NCBI GenBank assembly: GCA_947499545.1
Contig: CANMOZ010000015.1
Coordinates: 33,696-97,695 of the forward strand
Source: an uncultured Saccharospirillaceae bacterium
Lineage (GTDB): Bacteria; Pseudomonadota; Gammaproteobacteria; Pseudomonadales; Oceanobacteraceae
Length of the DNA stretch: 64,000 nucleotides
Direction of reading: 5' to 3'
Below, piece by piece: positions 1 through 9,091 of the stretch. The notes beneath the pieces are model-generated. The model was not told the DNA's origin. It saw nothing but the letters and a program-made list of their open reading frames with translations, and searched no databases. Positions within the stretch are counted from its first letter, which is position 1; the number at the start of each line of letters is the position of its first letter. Both the position numbers and the translations under genes were made by a program.

Positions 1-456
1 GGTCTGTCTTTATTGGTAGAGCCCGGTCGTTCTATTGCGGCCAATGCTGGCCTGTTCATCACACGGGTCGAACTGCTGAAGTATAACGGTGGTAAAGGTT
101 TTGCCGTGGTGGATGGCGCGATGAATGATCTTATACGGCCCAGTCTGTACTCGGCTTGGCAGCGTATTGAACCTGTGATACCAAGAGAAGACGGCGAACA
201 AGCTAGCTGGGATATCGTTGGTCCTGTTTGTGAAACAGGGGATTTTCTTGGAAAAGAGCGCACGTTAAATTTGAAAGCAGGCGATGTGTTGGCGGTTCGT
301 GGTGCAGGGGCTTACGGTTTTGTGATGGCATCCAATTATAACTCACGGCCGCGTGTGGCTGAGGTCATGGTTGATGGGGACGAGGTGCACCTTGTGAGGC
401 AGCGTGAGACCTTTGAAAGCATGTTGCAATCTGAGTCGGTGTTGCCAAAAGGCTAA
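1..456 (+). CDS. lysA: Diaminopimelate decarboxylase, C-terminal part (gene starts before the window)
   Basis: This is the C-terminal third of the PLP enzyme that converts meso-diaminopimelate to lysine in the cytoplasm, the last step of lysine synthesis. The reading frame is open from base 1, so the start lies upstream of the window. Visible family motifs are EPGRS (phosphate and substrate contact), CETGDFL with the active-site cysteine supplied across the dimer, and GAYGFVMASNYNSRPR near the C-terminus. dapF follows after 5 bases, so both genes probably share a transcript, as in Pseudomonas. Identity is firm; only the missing N-terminus limits the description. Confidence 0.96.
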   Translation, partial: GLSLLVEPGRSIAANAGLFITRVELLKYNGGKGFAVVDGAMNDLIRPSLYSAWQRIEPVIPREDGEQASWDIVGPVCETGDFLGKERTLNLKAGDVLAVRGAGAYGFVMASNYNSRPRVAEVMVDGDEVHLVRQRETFESMLQSESVLPKG

Positions 457-461
457 ATATT

Positions 462-1289
462 ATGCTGCTACGATTTTCAAAAATGCACGGACTAGGCAAT
501 GATTTTATGGTCGTTGATTTAGTCACTCAGCACTTTGCGTTTCGTCCTGAATTGATTCGACAGCTGGCGGACCGGCATCGAGGCATCGGTTTCGATCAAC
601 TGTTGGTTGTTGAGCCGCCTTACAATCCAGAAGCGGATTTTCGATACCGCATTTTTAATGCAGACGGATCGGAAGTGTCTCAATGCGGTAACGGTGCACG
701 CTGTTTTGCGCTCTTTGTGCATACGCATCGATTAACCGGTAATAATCCGGTTCGAGTGGAAACTCGAGCAGGTTTGATGGAAATCACGTTGCATAACGAT
801 GATCAAGCGTCCGTTGTGATGGAAACGCCAGAATTTGACGTTGCTAAGGTACCGCTTGTGAATCATCAACGTCAGGACTTGTATACGTTGTCCTTGGCTG
901 GGGATAACGTTCAGGCGTCAGCGCTTTCGTTAGGCAATCCACACGCTGTGGTTTTAGTCGATTCTGTTGCACAAGCCCCAATGGAGCGTTGGGGGAAAGC
1001 CGCAAATGAGTCGGAAGATTTCCCCGAAGGCGTTAATCTAGGTGCTGTTGAAGTCGTGGATCGACAACGTATAAAACTGCGCGTTTATGAACGAGGGGTT
1101 GGGGAAACCCAAGCCTGTGGCAGTGGCGCCTGCGCTGCTATGATTGCTTGCCATCAACGAGGATTGGTGGATGACGAAGTCGTCGTGGAGCTGCCAGGTG
1201 GTAACCTGACGGTTACTTGGCCAGGTTCTGGCAAGGTGACCTTAAAAGGGCCTGCGGTTCGTGTTTACGATGGCAAAATGCAAGTGTAA
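462..1289 (+). CDS. dapF: Diaminopimelate epimerase
   Basis: DapF interconverts LL- and meso-diaminopimelate, supplying lysine and peptidoglycan synthesis. It needs two catalytic cysteines acting as acid and base; both are present, Cys75 in SQCGNGARC and Cys219 in GETQACGSGACAA. At 275 residues it has the usual length and shows the two-fold pseudo-symmetric layout of the family (N-terminal motif MHGLGNDF). It sits 5 bases behind lysA, so translation is probably coupled. Nothing is unusual in the protein. Confidence 0.97.
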   Translation: MLLRFSKMHGLGNDFMVVDLVTQHFAFRPELIRQLADRHRGIGFDQLLVVEPPYNPEADFRYRIFNADGSEVSQCGNGARCFALFVHTHRLTGNNPVRVETRAGLMEITLHNDDQASVVMETPEFDVAKVPLVNHQRQDLYTLSLAGDNVQASALSLGNPHAVVLVDSVAQAPMERWGKAANESEDFPEGVNLGAVEVVDRQRIKLRVYERGVGETQACGSGACAAMIACHQRGLVDDEVVVELPGGNLTVTWPGSGKVTLKGPAVRVYDGKMQV

Positions 1290-1346
1290 CCCCTAAGTTT
1301 TATTTCTTCTTCAAACGACATTGGTAAAACAGTAGGTAGTGCCAGT

Positions 1347-2006
1347 ATGAACGACTTAGAAGTCGAAAAGTTTTTGCTGCAAAACCCTGACTTTTTTATA
1401 GGTCGTAGTCGCCTGCTGGCGCATATTAAAGTGCCTCATGAAACGGGGGCGATTTCGCTGGTTGAAAAACAAGTACAGATATTACGTGCAAATAATCAAA
1501 GCCTTCGAAATCGTCTCAAGCACCTTACTCATAACGCCAAGAAAAATGAACGCCTATTTAGCTTATTAAGAGAGCTGGTGCTGGATGCTTTGGAAGTTCA
1601 GACGCCTTTGGCACTCAAAGAACGAGTTGAACAACATTTAAAATTGCAATTTGGCTTGGTTGCAGCTGAATTGCGTTTGGCTCCTTTTGAAGGGCACCAG
1701 CACGCACGTTATGAAGCCTTGTTTAGACGCCGTCCTTTTATCAGCGGTCCATTAGATGAAGAAGATCGTGCGTGGTTAATGCCTAATACCCCTGATGTGC
1801 AGTCGGTGGCAGTGCGATTGGTTCAACACGATTATCGCTGGTTGGGCGTGCTCTGTGTGGGGTCTGATGAACCAGATTATTTCCATCCCGCCATGGAATC
1901 CATGTTTTTGGATTATTTATCCGAAGTCATTGGCAGAATTCTTTCCCTATTGTCTCAAGAGTCTGTAGAACATGCTGTTGAAGCCCGTTCGTTGGATCAG
2001 TTTTGA
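1347..2006 (+). CDS. DUF484 family protein
   Basis: This 219-residue protein belongs to the DUF484 family (YigA-like), found in proteobacteria between dapF and xerC. It starts with the family hallmark in which LLQNPDFF is followed by a helical segment, and its second half looks like a GAF-type domain (WLGVLCVGSDEPDYF, then a C-terminal helix). No catalytic residues are evident, and its function is not established in any organism I know. The 3' end overlaps the following HAD gene by 35 bases. That position is normally taken by xerC, which is absent here. Confidence 0.88.
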   Translation: MNDLEVEKFLLQNPDFFIGRSRLLAHIKVPHETGAISLVEKQVQILRANNQSLRNRLKHLTHNAKKNERLFSLLRELVLDALEVQTPLALKERVEQHLKLQFGLVAAELRLAPFEGHQHARYEALFRRRPFISGPLDEEDRAWLMPNTPDVQSVAVRLVQHDYRWLGVLCVGSDEPDYFHPAMESMFLDYLSEVIGRILSLLSQESVEHAVEARSLDQF

Positions 2007-2646
2007 TGTTGACCACACGCTGTGGAATCCAGATCCGGCCTTAGTGCTTGCGAATAAAACGTTATTTAACGAATTGGAATCGATCAACCCAACGGATACT
2101 CCATTCACTCTGGACGCTTGGGAAGCGCATCGTGCCATTGAGCTAGCGGCAAAACCCAATATTCAAGTGTCTGAATTACGACTAAGGATTATTGAGCGAA
2201 TATTTTCGCAATGGGGAATCACCGATGCGTCTTCAGAGTCACTTTATGAAGCCTGGTTAGCGATACGGCAGCAAGTGGAATATTACGAAGACACTCATGA
2301 AACCTTAGATGCATTAGTCCAAAAATACCCTTTAATTGCGATTACCAATGGCAATGCTTGTATGCAAGCAACGGGCGCTCATCGGTGGTTTCGTCATTGG
2401 GTCGCAGCAGATGCCATTGGTTATGCAAAACCTCACCCTGCCCCTTTTGAAAAAGCGCTCGAATTGACGAACGTTAAACCCAGCGACATTTTGCATGTGG
2501 GTGATCACCCTGTTGACGACGTGCAAGGAGCGCAGAAAATGGGCATGCAAACCGCTTGGGTTAATCGATTCGGAAAGACCTGGGAATACCCTGGAGAACC
2601 TACTCTTGAAGTCTCGACGTTGCATGAATTATTAGCACACCTATAA
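1972..2646 (+). CDS. yigB: HAD-superfamily hydrolase, YigB-like
   Basis: This is a haloacid-dehalogenase-type phosphatase of 224 residues. The four HAD motifs are visible: FDVDHT (nucleophile and acid Asp12/Asp14), the ITNG serine/threonine motif in its threonine form, the lysine in GYAKPHPAPF, and GDHPVDDVQGA with the metal-binding aspartates. In E. coli, YigB acts on FMN and on the phosphorylated riboflavin precursor; transferring that role is inference. The start lies inside the DUF484 gene (35-base overlap), implying translational coupling. In related genomes xerC stands between these two genes. Confidence 0.87.
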   Translation: MLLKPVRWISFDVDHTLWNPDPALVLANKTLFNELESINPTDTPFTLDAWEAHRAIELAAKPNIQVSELRLRIIERIFSQWGITDASSESLYEAWLAIRQQVEYYEDTHETLDALVQKYPLIAITNGNACMQATGAHRWFRHWVAADAIGYAKPHPAPFEKALELTNVKPSDILHVGDHPVDDVQGAQKMGMQTAWVNRFGKTWEYPGEPTLEVSTLHELLAHL

Positions 2647-2775
2647 AACGTCTGCATTCGACCTGTCCCTTTAATAAATACCAGCTAGATTTATGGTCGC
2701 TCTTTTAAAGATCGACGATAAAGATCTCATAGAGCGAAGCAGTCACACCTTATTCCATGGACTGGAGACATAATA

Positions 2776-3567
2776 ATGAAGATGATGACATTGTTAACGG
2801 CCGTTTTAAGCCTAGTGCTGGGGGCAAGTGTTGCGTATGCAGGGGGTACCCAGGCAGATAATGGCGTTCAAATAGAGCGTGCATTATCAAGTGATCAAAT
2901 GGTGGTGATCATGGCGACCTCAGAGCTGTGTGCGCAATGTGATACCTACTCTGATCAACTGGAACGCCTGGCACCTTGGGTAGCGGATACAATATCAATA
3001 GGTGCACTGGATATCCAACATTACCCATCACTCGCTGAACAATACCGTATGCATGAACTCGGTAGTTTGTATTTGTTTAAACAGGGCAGACCTATTGGTC
3101 AGTTACCTTTGGGCTACGACGAAGCAGACATTCAATTTTGGTTAAAAGATCAATTCTCCGGCTGCCAGAGTGAGCGTTTTCTATTAATGGGTGGCTGCGA
3201 TGCCCATACGTTTGAAGTCATGATGGAAGATTACAGTCAAGAAAGCATCGATGCTTTATTTGAAGCGATCCATCTGTTGGCGGAAGAATACGCGGAATAC
3301 GACGTGAAAATTGAAGGCGATACCAGTGAAGGTGTGTTTTCCATGAAGGTGCCTTTGTTGGGAAGCATGGAAGGTGAATATTATGTAACTTTGCCTCAGG
3401 ATCGAGAAGATTATGATGCTGAAATGGATCAGGGCGCACTTTTAAAAATGCAAGTGACCAAAAAGCCAGGCCTATTGTCGTGTAAAACCATCGATAAGTT
3501 GGTTGACACCAAAATGGGCGAGATCGGTGATTCTCTTGGGATTGTGATCAAGAGGTATGAGCCTTAA
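2776..3567 (+). CDS. Secreted thioredoxin-fold protein with a CAQC motif
   Basis: This is a 263-residue exported protein. Residues 1-22 form a signal peptide (hydrophobic core LLTAVLSLVLGASVA, cleavage near AYAG). Residues 25-130 resemble a thioredoxin domain: a central strand VVIMATSELC, the Cys52-Ala-Gln-Cys55 pair, and the sequence YRMHELGSLYLFKQGRPI, which matches the strand-turn-strand around the usual cis-proline although that proline is not obvious. The C-terminal half (about 140-263) has three further cysteines and no family I recognise. A periplasmic disulfide or redox role is inferred. The gene stands alone and is closed by a strong terminator at 3595-3621. Confidence 0.7.
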   Translation: MKMMTLLTAVLSLVLGASVAYAGGTQADNGVQIERALSSDQMVVIMATSELCAQCDTYSDQLERLAPWVADTISIGALDIQHYPSLAEQYRMHELGSLYLFKQGRPIGQLPLGYDEADIQFWLKDQFSGCQSERFLLMGGCDAHTFEVMMEDYSQESIDALFEAIHLLAEEYAEYDVKIEGDTSEGVFSMKVPLLGSMEGEYYVTLPQDREDYDAEMDQGALLKMQVTKKPGLLSCKTIDKLVDTKMGEIGDSLGIVIKRYEP

Positions 3568-3594
3568 TAAAAATTTTGGCGTAGTGGCTTAATA

Positions 3595-3621
3595 AAAAAG
3601 AGCGCTGAAGGCGCTCTTTTT
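3595..3621 (+). terminator. Rho-independent terminator after the thioredoxin-like gene
   Basis: An 11-base perfect stem (AAAAAGAGCGC with GCGCTCTTTTT) with a 5-base loop ends in a T-rich run on the plus strand. The matching A-run on the left makes it usable on the minus strand too, although the minus-strand gene ends about 135 bases further right. Confidence 0.9.
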
Positions 3622-3755
3622 TATTATGGAATGTTTCCTGAGATCTCAAAAATAAATGCGTTAATGTTGAATGATTGATGCCACTCCCAAGGTAATTCCC
3701 CAATTTTACAGCTAAAGAGTGGGTAAATATTTCTACTGCCTGCAAACGCTTTTAT

Positions 3756-4085
3756 TTAACTGCCCGCATCCTCTTGAACAGGGTACATCGGCTGGTCGAC
3801 TTCAGCATATTGAACGACATTAAGCTGTTCAAAATCACCGATGATTTGCTCGACGGGTTTTATCGTATTGACTTTAATCACGCCTCCACATTGGAGAAAA
3901 TCACGCACCCAAATAATTTCATCTCCCTTGCTTAGGGTAGAGTACATTTGGTGAAGTGCTGATTGTCGCCAGTCCACTGAGCTGTTCACAAGCTCACATT
4001 GGAATTTTATGATGAGACGGTGTTGGGTGGGTTCTGCAAAGCCGGTGACGGCCAGCAACATCAGAGAGAAAATCCAATTTTTCAT
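3756..4085 (-). CDS. Small secreted protein resembling a stand-alone subtilisin propeptide (I9-like)
   Basis: This is a 109-residue protein with an N-terminal signal peptide (MKNWIFSLMLLAVTGFA). A longer reading frame starts at 4202 but would overlap the protease gene, so the ATG at 4085 is preferred. The mature part aligns by eye with the propeptide of the adjacent subtilase: HRLIIKFQ matches DRIIVKYK, and LNVVQYAEVDQPM matches PNIEYAEPDLIM at the end of the domain. Stand-alone I9 domains are known to act as protease inhibitors or folding chaperones. Its place directly behind the protease suggests it regulates or folds that enzyme; this is inference. It contains two cysteines, unlike the protease propeptide. 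Confidence 0.65.
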   Translation of the reverse strand: MKNWIFSLMLLAVTGFAEPTQHRLIIKFQCELVNSSVDWRQSALHQMYSTLSKGDEIIWVRDFLQCGGVIKVNTIKPVEQIIGDFEQLNVVQYAEVDQPMYPVQEDAGS

Positions 4086-4105
4086 TTTGCTTCGTCCATA
4101 CAGCG

Positions 4106-4127
4106 AAGACCGGCCTAAGCCGGTCTT
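4106..4127 (-). repeat. Perfect inverted repeat between the protease and the I9-like gene
   Basis: A 9-base stem (AAGACCGGC with GCCGGTCTT) with a 4-base loop lies between the protease stop codon and the ATG of the small gene. There is no T-run on the minus-strand exit side, so it looks more like an mRNA-stability or partial-attenuation element than a full terminator. It could lower expression of the small gene relative to the protease. Confidence 0.6.
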
Positions 4128-4134
4128 AATCGTT

Positions 4135-6030
4135 TTATTTAAACTCCAACCCCCAATATTTGAGGTAACCGGTATCCTGCCTGTAATGATCACTGACTTC
4201 AAGCGACCATTCCCCGTAGGCTGATACAGTCGAAGCTTCTACAGTCCAGCTGGTCTTTAATTGCGTATCACGATCATCACTGGGTTCGGCTAAAACAACT
4301 GACTTCCCATTAGGCGCAACCAAGCGTACTTGAAGGTCACCTATGTAATCGTGCGCTATGTCAACTTTAACGGTGATACTGCCAGCATTTCCGGAGCGAT
4401 TAACGAAAATGCGGCTATTAATACCTGACTCATTATTGTCAGGAATGTAGTGCCATTCGTTATTCTCAAAGACCTGTTGCTGTGTATTAGAATCGCTGTC
4501 TCCATTGTCTGAATCATTGTCTTCTGGTTTTGGCTCTTCAGGTTCAGATACATCTCCAGACGCTTTTTTCAGTAACGCAGTCGCATCCACTATACCCGCT
4601 CCACACTCGTCTTTAGAGCATTCGCGTTGTATACCGGTTGGGAAACGTCTGGCAGTAGCCTTTAATAAATTCTCAGCACGATTGGGCGTCATACTGCTAT
4701 CAATGGAATAAAGTAGGGATACAACACCCGCCACGTGAGGAGCGGCCATGCTGGTGCCTTGGTAATAACCATATGAGGCTTCACCGTAATTGGCGCCGCG
4801 AGAACCGGTATTCAATGTTGAGAGAATGCCGTTATCGGAAGTCTCTTCAGAAGTTTCACCACCGGGTGCAGTAATATCGACGGAGCGACCAAAGTTCGAG
4901 TAATAAGCACGACCACCATCGCGGTTGTTCGCAGCAACCGTGATGACGCCCTCACAGTTTGCGGGTGAATAACGTGAGGCATAATCATTATCGTTACCGG
5001 CCGCAACGACAACTGTTACTCCTTGGCGGCGAGCATCATCGATGGCTTCTTGATAGGCGCGAGTACAATTGCCGTACCCACCTAGGCTTAAGTTAATGAC
5101 TTTTGCGGGCGTTGGGTTGTCAGGCACTTCAGCAACGTTATAGCCAGCCGCCCAACGTATGCCATCAATGATGTCAGAAGAATACCCACCACAATGGCCG
5201 AGTGCTCGAATAGGTAATACTTTAGAATTCCAAGCGACCCCGGCGACGCCCACTCCATTATTACTCACCGCGCCAATGGTGCCTGCGACGTGTGTCCCGT
5301 GCCAGCTACTGGGGCTGCTCCACTGTGGATAACCGCCTCCACAAGAACCGGCCATGGCCCAATCGCCTTCATCCGTAGGGTCAGCATCGCGTCCGTCATT
5401 GTCGCGAGCGCGATCAGCATCACCGATAAAATCGTAACCGCCTAAAAGGTTACTGCGTAAGTCATCGTGAGGTAATACGCCGGTATCGATGACAGCCACA
5501 ACCGAATCAGGCGACCCAGTGGAAATATCCCAAGCGTTGGGCAGGTTCATGCCACCCTTAGACTCATAGTAATGCCATTGTTCTGAGTAGCGTGCGTCAT
5601 TGGGAACACGCTGGATTTGCATGATCAAATCAGGTTCTGCGTATTCAATATTAGGGTCCTGCTGCAGCTGCTCTAATTTTGCTTGCAGGCTGTTTAGATC
5701 TGCACGCTTATTCAACTGGTAGATAACAGCGCCAGTGCTGCTGATGCGTTCGGCGCTCCGAATATCAGCACTGATCTGCCAATCAGGTTTTAGCGCATTG
5801 GCAGGCAGGTCATTGCGGTTGACTCGATGACTCGAGCTACTACTTAATGCTGAGGTCAAATTAATCGAATAGCCCGGTTTGTATTTAACAATAATGCGAT
5901 CCGTGCTTTGGTATGCACCCGGTGCGGCTCGGGTGGCTGATGAGTTGTCATGATTTTGTAATCCAACAACGGTAGAACTGGATACGGCTAACAAAGTGGC
6001 AAGAGCGGTTTTTTGTGTGTAGTTCGGCAT
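4135..6030 (-). CDS. Secreted subtilisin-like serine protease (S8) with propeptide and C-terminal P domain
   Basis: This is an extracellular protease of 631 residues. The chosen ATG at 6030 has GAGGGA seven bases upstream; a start 24 bases earlier is possible. Order of parts: a short hydrophobic export signal, an I9-type propeptide (about residues 45-135, ending IEYAEPDL), a catalytic domain with Asp182 (VIDTG), His244 (HGTHVAG) and Ser427 (GTSMAAPHVAG), an acidic linker rich in Asp, Ser and Asn, then a P/proprotein-convertase domain over about the last 120 residues (SGNAGSITVKVDIAHDYIGD, then LEVSDHYRQDTG). The P domain is often removed or helps secretion and substrate binding. Several cysteines in the catalytic domain suggest disulfides. 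It is probably co-transcribed with the small I9-like gene. Confidence 0.93.
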   Translation of the reverse strand: MPNYTQKTALATLLAVSSSTVVGLQNHDNSSATRAAPGAYQSTDRIIVKYKPGYSINLTSALSSSSSHRVNRNDLPANALKPDWQISADIRSAERISSTGAVIYQLNKRADLNSLQAKLEQLQQDPNIEYAEPDLIMQIQRVPNDARYSEQWHYYESKGGMNLPNAWDISTGSPDSVVAVIDTGVLPHDDLRSNLLGGYDFIGDADRARDNDGRDADPTDEGDWAMAGSCGGGYPQWSSPSSWHGTHVAGTIGAVSNNGVGVAGVAWNSKVLPIRALGHCGGYSSDIIDGIRWAAGYNVAEVPDNPTPAKVINLSLGGYGNCTRAYQEAIDDARRQGVTVVVAAGNDNDYASRYSPANCEGVITVAANNRDGGRAYYSNFGRSVDITAPGGETSEETSDNGILSTLNTGSRGANYGEASYGYYQGTSMAAPHVAGVVSLLYSIDSSMTPNRAENLLKATARRFPTGIQRECSKDECGAGIVDATALLKKASGDVSEPEEPKPEDNDSDNGDSDSNTQQQVFENNEWHYIPDNNESGINSRIFVNRSGNAGSITVKVDIAHDYIGDLQVRLVAPNGKSVVLAEPSDDRDTQLKTSWTVEASTVSAYGEWSLEVSDHYRQDTGYLKYWGLEFK

Positions 6031-6430
6031 GGCTGTTCCCTCGATCATCCCCAATCACAACCGTCCGGTAACGTCCTTTTTTTGAACCTGGGCGGCCTTT
6101 ATGATTAAAACCACACTTTTTTAGCTGATACAATCATTCCATTACAAATACATTAATTTCATGATGTTAAGCACATTTACTACTCTTGAAGTCTAACTCT
6201 TTAGTATTATTTTTGATCTAATTTTGTCCACCCTCTGAGTATTACTTCCACAGTTATGAGCGCAAAGTCTGAATCCGAAGGCATGAATTTCATTCATTAT
6301 GGTGACCATAAAACACGCTAATTCTAAAGGACGCAAATCTGATTAGAGCATCACAGCTTTATCAGTCACTTCAATTGAAATCTGTATTCTTGATACACAC
6401 TGGGTTTTTGATCAGGGTATACTGTGATTT
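6031..6430. other. Divergent intergenic region between the protease gene and tex
   Basis: About 400 bases, AT-rich, that must hold the promoters of the minus-strand protease and the plus-strand tex gene. A TATACT hexamer at 6418-6423 lies just before tex, but no -35 box stands at the usual spacing, so I do not call a promoter. No open reading frame or clear RNA structure was seen. Confidence 0.5.
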
Positions 6431-8785
6431 TTGATGACGTCGAGATTGCCCATGCGAGCAAGCGTAGAAACACGGATAGCGAACGAATTATCAGTTAAAT
6501 CGGAACAAGTCACGGCAACCGTTGCTTTGCTGGATTCTGGAGCGACGGTTCCTTTTATTGCCCGGTATCGTAAAGAAGTCACGGGTGGGTTGGACGATGG
6601 GCAATTGAGGCAATTAGAAGAGCGCCTACGGTACTTGCGGGAACTGGATGATCGTCGGGAAACGGTGTTAAAAAGCATTGCCGAGCAAGACAAGCTGACG
6701 CCCGAATTAGAAACCGCTATTTGGGAAGCGGAAACGAAAAACCGATTGGAGGATTTGTATCTTCCTTTTAAACCAAAACGTCGAACGAAAGGGCAAGTTG
6801 CCATTGAAGCTGGCCTTGAGCCTTTGGCCGATACTCTTCTCTCTGATCCTACTCAGGACCCGAATGCCTTAGCGGCGAGTTTTGTTGATGCAGAAAAAAA
6901 TGTCTCCGATGCAAAGTCGGCGCTCGATGGCGCTAAATACATATTAATGGAGCGCTTTGCCGAAGCCGCTGATTTGCTCGCAAAACTGAAAACGTTTCTA
7001 TGGAAAGAAGGGTACGTCAGTGTGCGTGTCATTGCCGGTAAAGAGCAAGAGGGGCAAAAGTTCAAAGATTATTTTGAACACGATGAACTGATTAAAAATA
7101 CGCCCAGCCATAGAGCCTTGGCTTTCTTTCGAGGCCGCAATGAAGGCTTTCTGAGCTTAACGCTTGTGCCAAATGACCCAAAACTGGAGACAGGAACGGG
7201 CGTAACAGAGCAAATGGTAGCCGAGTTTTTTGATATTGAGGATAAAGGCAGGCCTGCCGATACCTGGTTGCGGGAAGTCGTACGTTGGACCTGGCGCATT
7301 AAACTTCAGCCTCACATTGAAACGGAGTTACTCAGTCATCTAAGAGAATTGGCTGAAAAAGATGCGATCCAAGTGTTTGCCCATAACCTGAAAGATTTGT
7401 TACTGGCTGCTCCGGCGGGGACTCGCCCAACCTTAGGATTAGACCCTGGGTTTAGAACCGGTGTAAAAGTAGCGGTGGTTGATGCGACGGGAAAAGTATT
7501 GGATCACGGTGCCATTTACCCTCATGAACCCCAGCGTCAATGGAATCAGGCAATCGCTGTATTATCGGCATTAATTCAAAAATATGGCATTGAGTTAGTC
7601 GCTATTGGGAATGGCACCGCATCTCGTGAGACAGATCGACTGGTTGCTGATCTCATAAAGGCACACCCCGAACTGCGTATTACCAAGGTAATGGTCAATG
7701 AAGCCGGCGCTTCTGTTTATTCCGCTTCCGAAGCCGCTGCTCTAGAACACCCTGACTTGGATGTGACCATTCGGGGGGCGGTATCCATTGCTAGACGGTT
7801 GCAAGACCCGCTGGCTGAGCTGGTGAAAATTGATCCTAAATCCATCGGTGTGGGTCAGTATCAGCATGATGTTTCACAGGTAGAGCTAGCTAGAACCTTG
7901 GATGCAGTCGTGGAAGATTGTGTGAATGCCGTGGGTGTTGATTTGAATACCGCATCTGCACCATTACTCGCGAGAGTGTCTGGGTTAAATCTAACGGTCG
8001 CCAATAATATTGTGTCGTTCCGCGATGAGAACGGTCCTTTTGCTAATCGTAAATCCTTAAATAAAGTGCCTCGGTTGGGTGCAAAAACCTTTGAACAAGC
8101 CGCTGGTTTTTTACGCATCCGGGATGGAGAAAATCCACTGGATGCATCGGCTGTTCACCCTGAAGCCTATCAAGTTGTTGAGCGTATGGCACAAGCCAAA
8201 CAAAGTGATGTTCGTTCACTGATTGGGGATGCTGCAAGCCTGAAAGCGGTTAATGCCGCTGATTTTGCTGACGAGACTTTTGGTCTACCAACGATCAAAG
8301 ACATACTCTCTGAATTAGAAAAACCAGGTAGAGACCCGCGCCCTGAATTTTCGACAGCTACCTTTCAAGATGGCGTTGAAGAAATAAAAGACCTTAAAGA
8401 CAACATGACATTAGAAGGTGTTGTCACCAATGTAACCAACTTTGGTGCCTTTGTGGACGTTGGCGTTCATCAAGATGGTTTGGTGCATATTTCAGCAATG
8501 TCAGATCAATTTATTTCGGACCCAAGAGCCGTCGTAAAAGCCGGTGATGTTGTGAAAGTGAAAGTGATGGAAGTGGACATCCCTCGAAAGCGAATAGCGC
8601 TTTCTATGCGGATGAATGACACTGCTGAAGAGTATCAAGCAGACAAACAATCGCCAGGACAACAGAAAGGAAAAGGAAAGCATGATCGGAAACAGAGTTA
8701 TGCTAAACAGCGAACTCAATCAGCCGAACCAGAGCAAGGTACAATGGCGGCTTTGCTAAAAGCCGCATTGAATTCAAAGGAATAA
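6431..8785 (+). CDS. tex: Tex, S1-domain nucleic-acid-binding transcription accessory protein
   Basis: Tex is a conserved cytoplasmic RNA-binding protein that works with the transcription machinery. The 784 residues contain the helical Tex N-terminal region ([17 protein letters not shown]), a YqgF/RuvC-like domain starting near residue 334 ([17 protein letters not shown]), helix-hairpin-helix motifs ([19 protein letters not shown], then the [19 protein letters not shown] segment), and an S1 domain at about 655-725 ([20 protein letters not shown]). A basic, Gln- and Lys-rich tail follows. The long colinear match to the E. coli protein makes the call firm. An in-frame ATG two codons in, or the one before RASVE, could also be used as the start. 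Confidence 0.97.
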   Translation: MMTSRLPMRASVETRIANELSVKSEQVTATVALLDSGATVPFIARYRKEVTGGLDDGQLRQLEERLRYLRELDDRRETVLKSIAEQDKLTPELETAIWEAETKNRLEDLYLPFKPKRRTKGQVAIEAGLEPLADTLLSDPTQDPNALAASFVDAEKNVSDAKSALDGAKYILMERFAEAADLLAKLKTFLWKEGYVSVRVIAGKEQEGQKFKDYFEHDELIKNTPSHRALAFFRGRNEGFLSLTLVPNDPKLETGTGVTEQMVAEFFDIEDKGRPADTWLREVVRWTWRIKLQPHIETELLSHLRELAEKDAIQVFAHNLKDLLLAAPAGTRPTLGLDPGFRTGVKVAVVDATGKVLDHGAIYPHEPQRQWNQAIAVLSALIQKYGIELVAIGNGTASRETDRLVADLIKAHPELRITKVMVNEAGASVYSASEAAALEHPDLDVTIRGAVSIARRLQDPLAELVKIDPKSIGVGQYQHDVSQVELARTLDAVVEDCVNAVGVDLNTASAPLLARVSGLNLTVANNIVSFRDENGPFANRKSLNKVPRLGAKTFEQAAGFLRIRDGENPLDASAVHPEAYQVVERMAQAKQSDVRSLIGDAASLKAVNAADFADETFGLPTIKDILSELEKPGRDPRPEFSTATFQDGVEEIKDLKDNMTLEGVVTNVTNFGAFVDVGVHQDGLVHISAMSDQFISDPRAVVKAGDVVKVKVMEVDIPRKRIALSMRMNDTAEEYQADKQSPGQQKGKGKHDRKQSYAKQRTQSAEPEQGTMAALLKAALNSKE

Positions 8786-9091
8786 ATAATCACTTTTCCC
8801 ATGATTTCTGCTCTTTATTAGAGCAGAAATCATATATAACGACTTTGAGACTAAGAGTCTGTTCAAAAGGATAACGATAGACTGGAAACAGTTAATAATT
8901 TGTTCATAGACTGTACAGATCGTTTCCGGCCAAATCTTTTCAAACACCCTAATGACTGTACATTTTTAGTTTTAGGTCCCTATAAGTAGCGATTTCACAG
9001 ATTTTAATCCTCACCTAGAGGCTCAAGCACCTCTTAGCCTATCATTACCCTCTAAATAATAAATGGTGCTATTTATCCGAGGAGGAAAAGG
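8786..9091. other. Intergenic region between tex and the SEL1 gene
   Basis: About 306 bases. It holds a strong stem-loop just after tex (described separately) and a good ribosome-binding site (GAGGAGGAAAAGG, 9079-9091 region) for the SEL1 gene. I see no further gene. Confidence 0.55.
8801..8833 (+). terminator. Perfect 14-base stem-loop after tex
   Basis: ATGATTTCTGCTCT at 8801-8814 pairs exactly with 8820-8833 around a 5-base loop. It is not followed by a clear T-run, so termination is likely but not textbook; 3'-end protection is an alternative. Confidence 0.6.
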
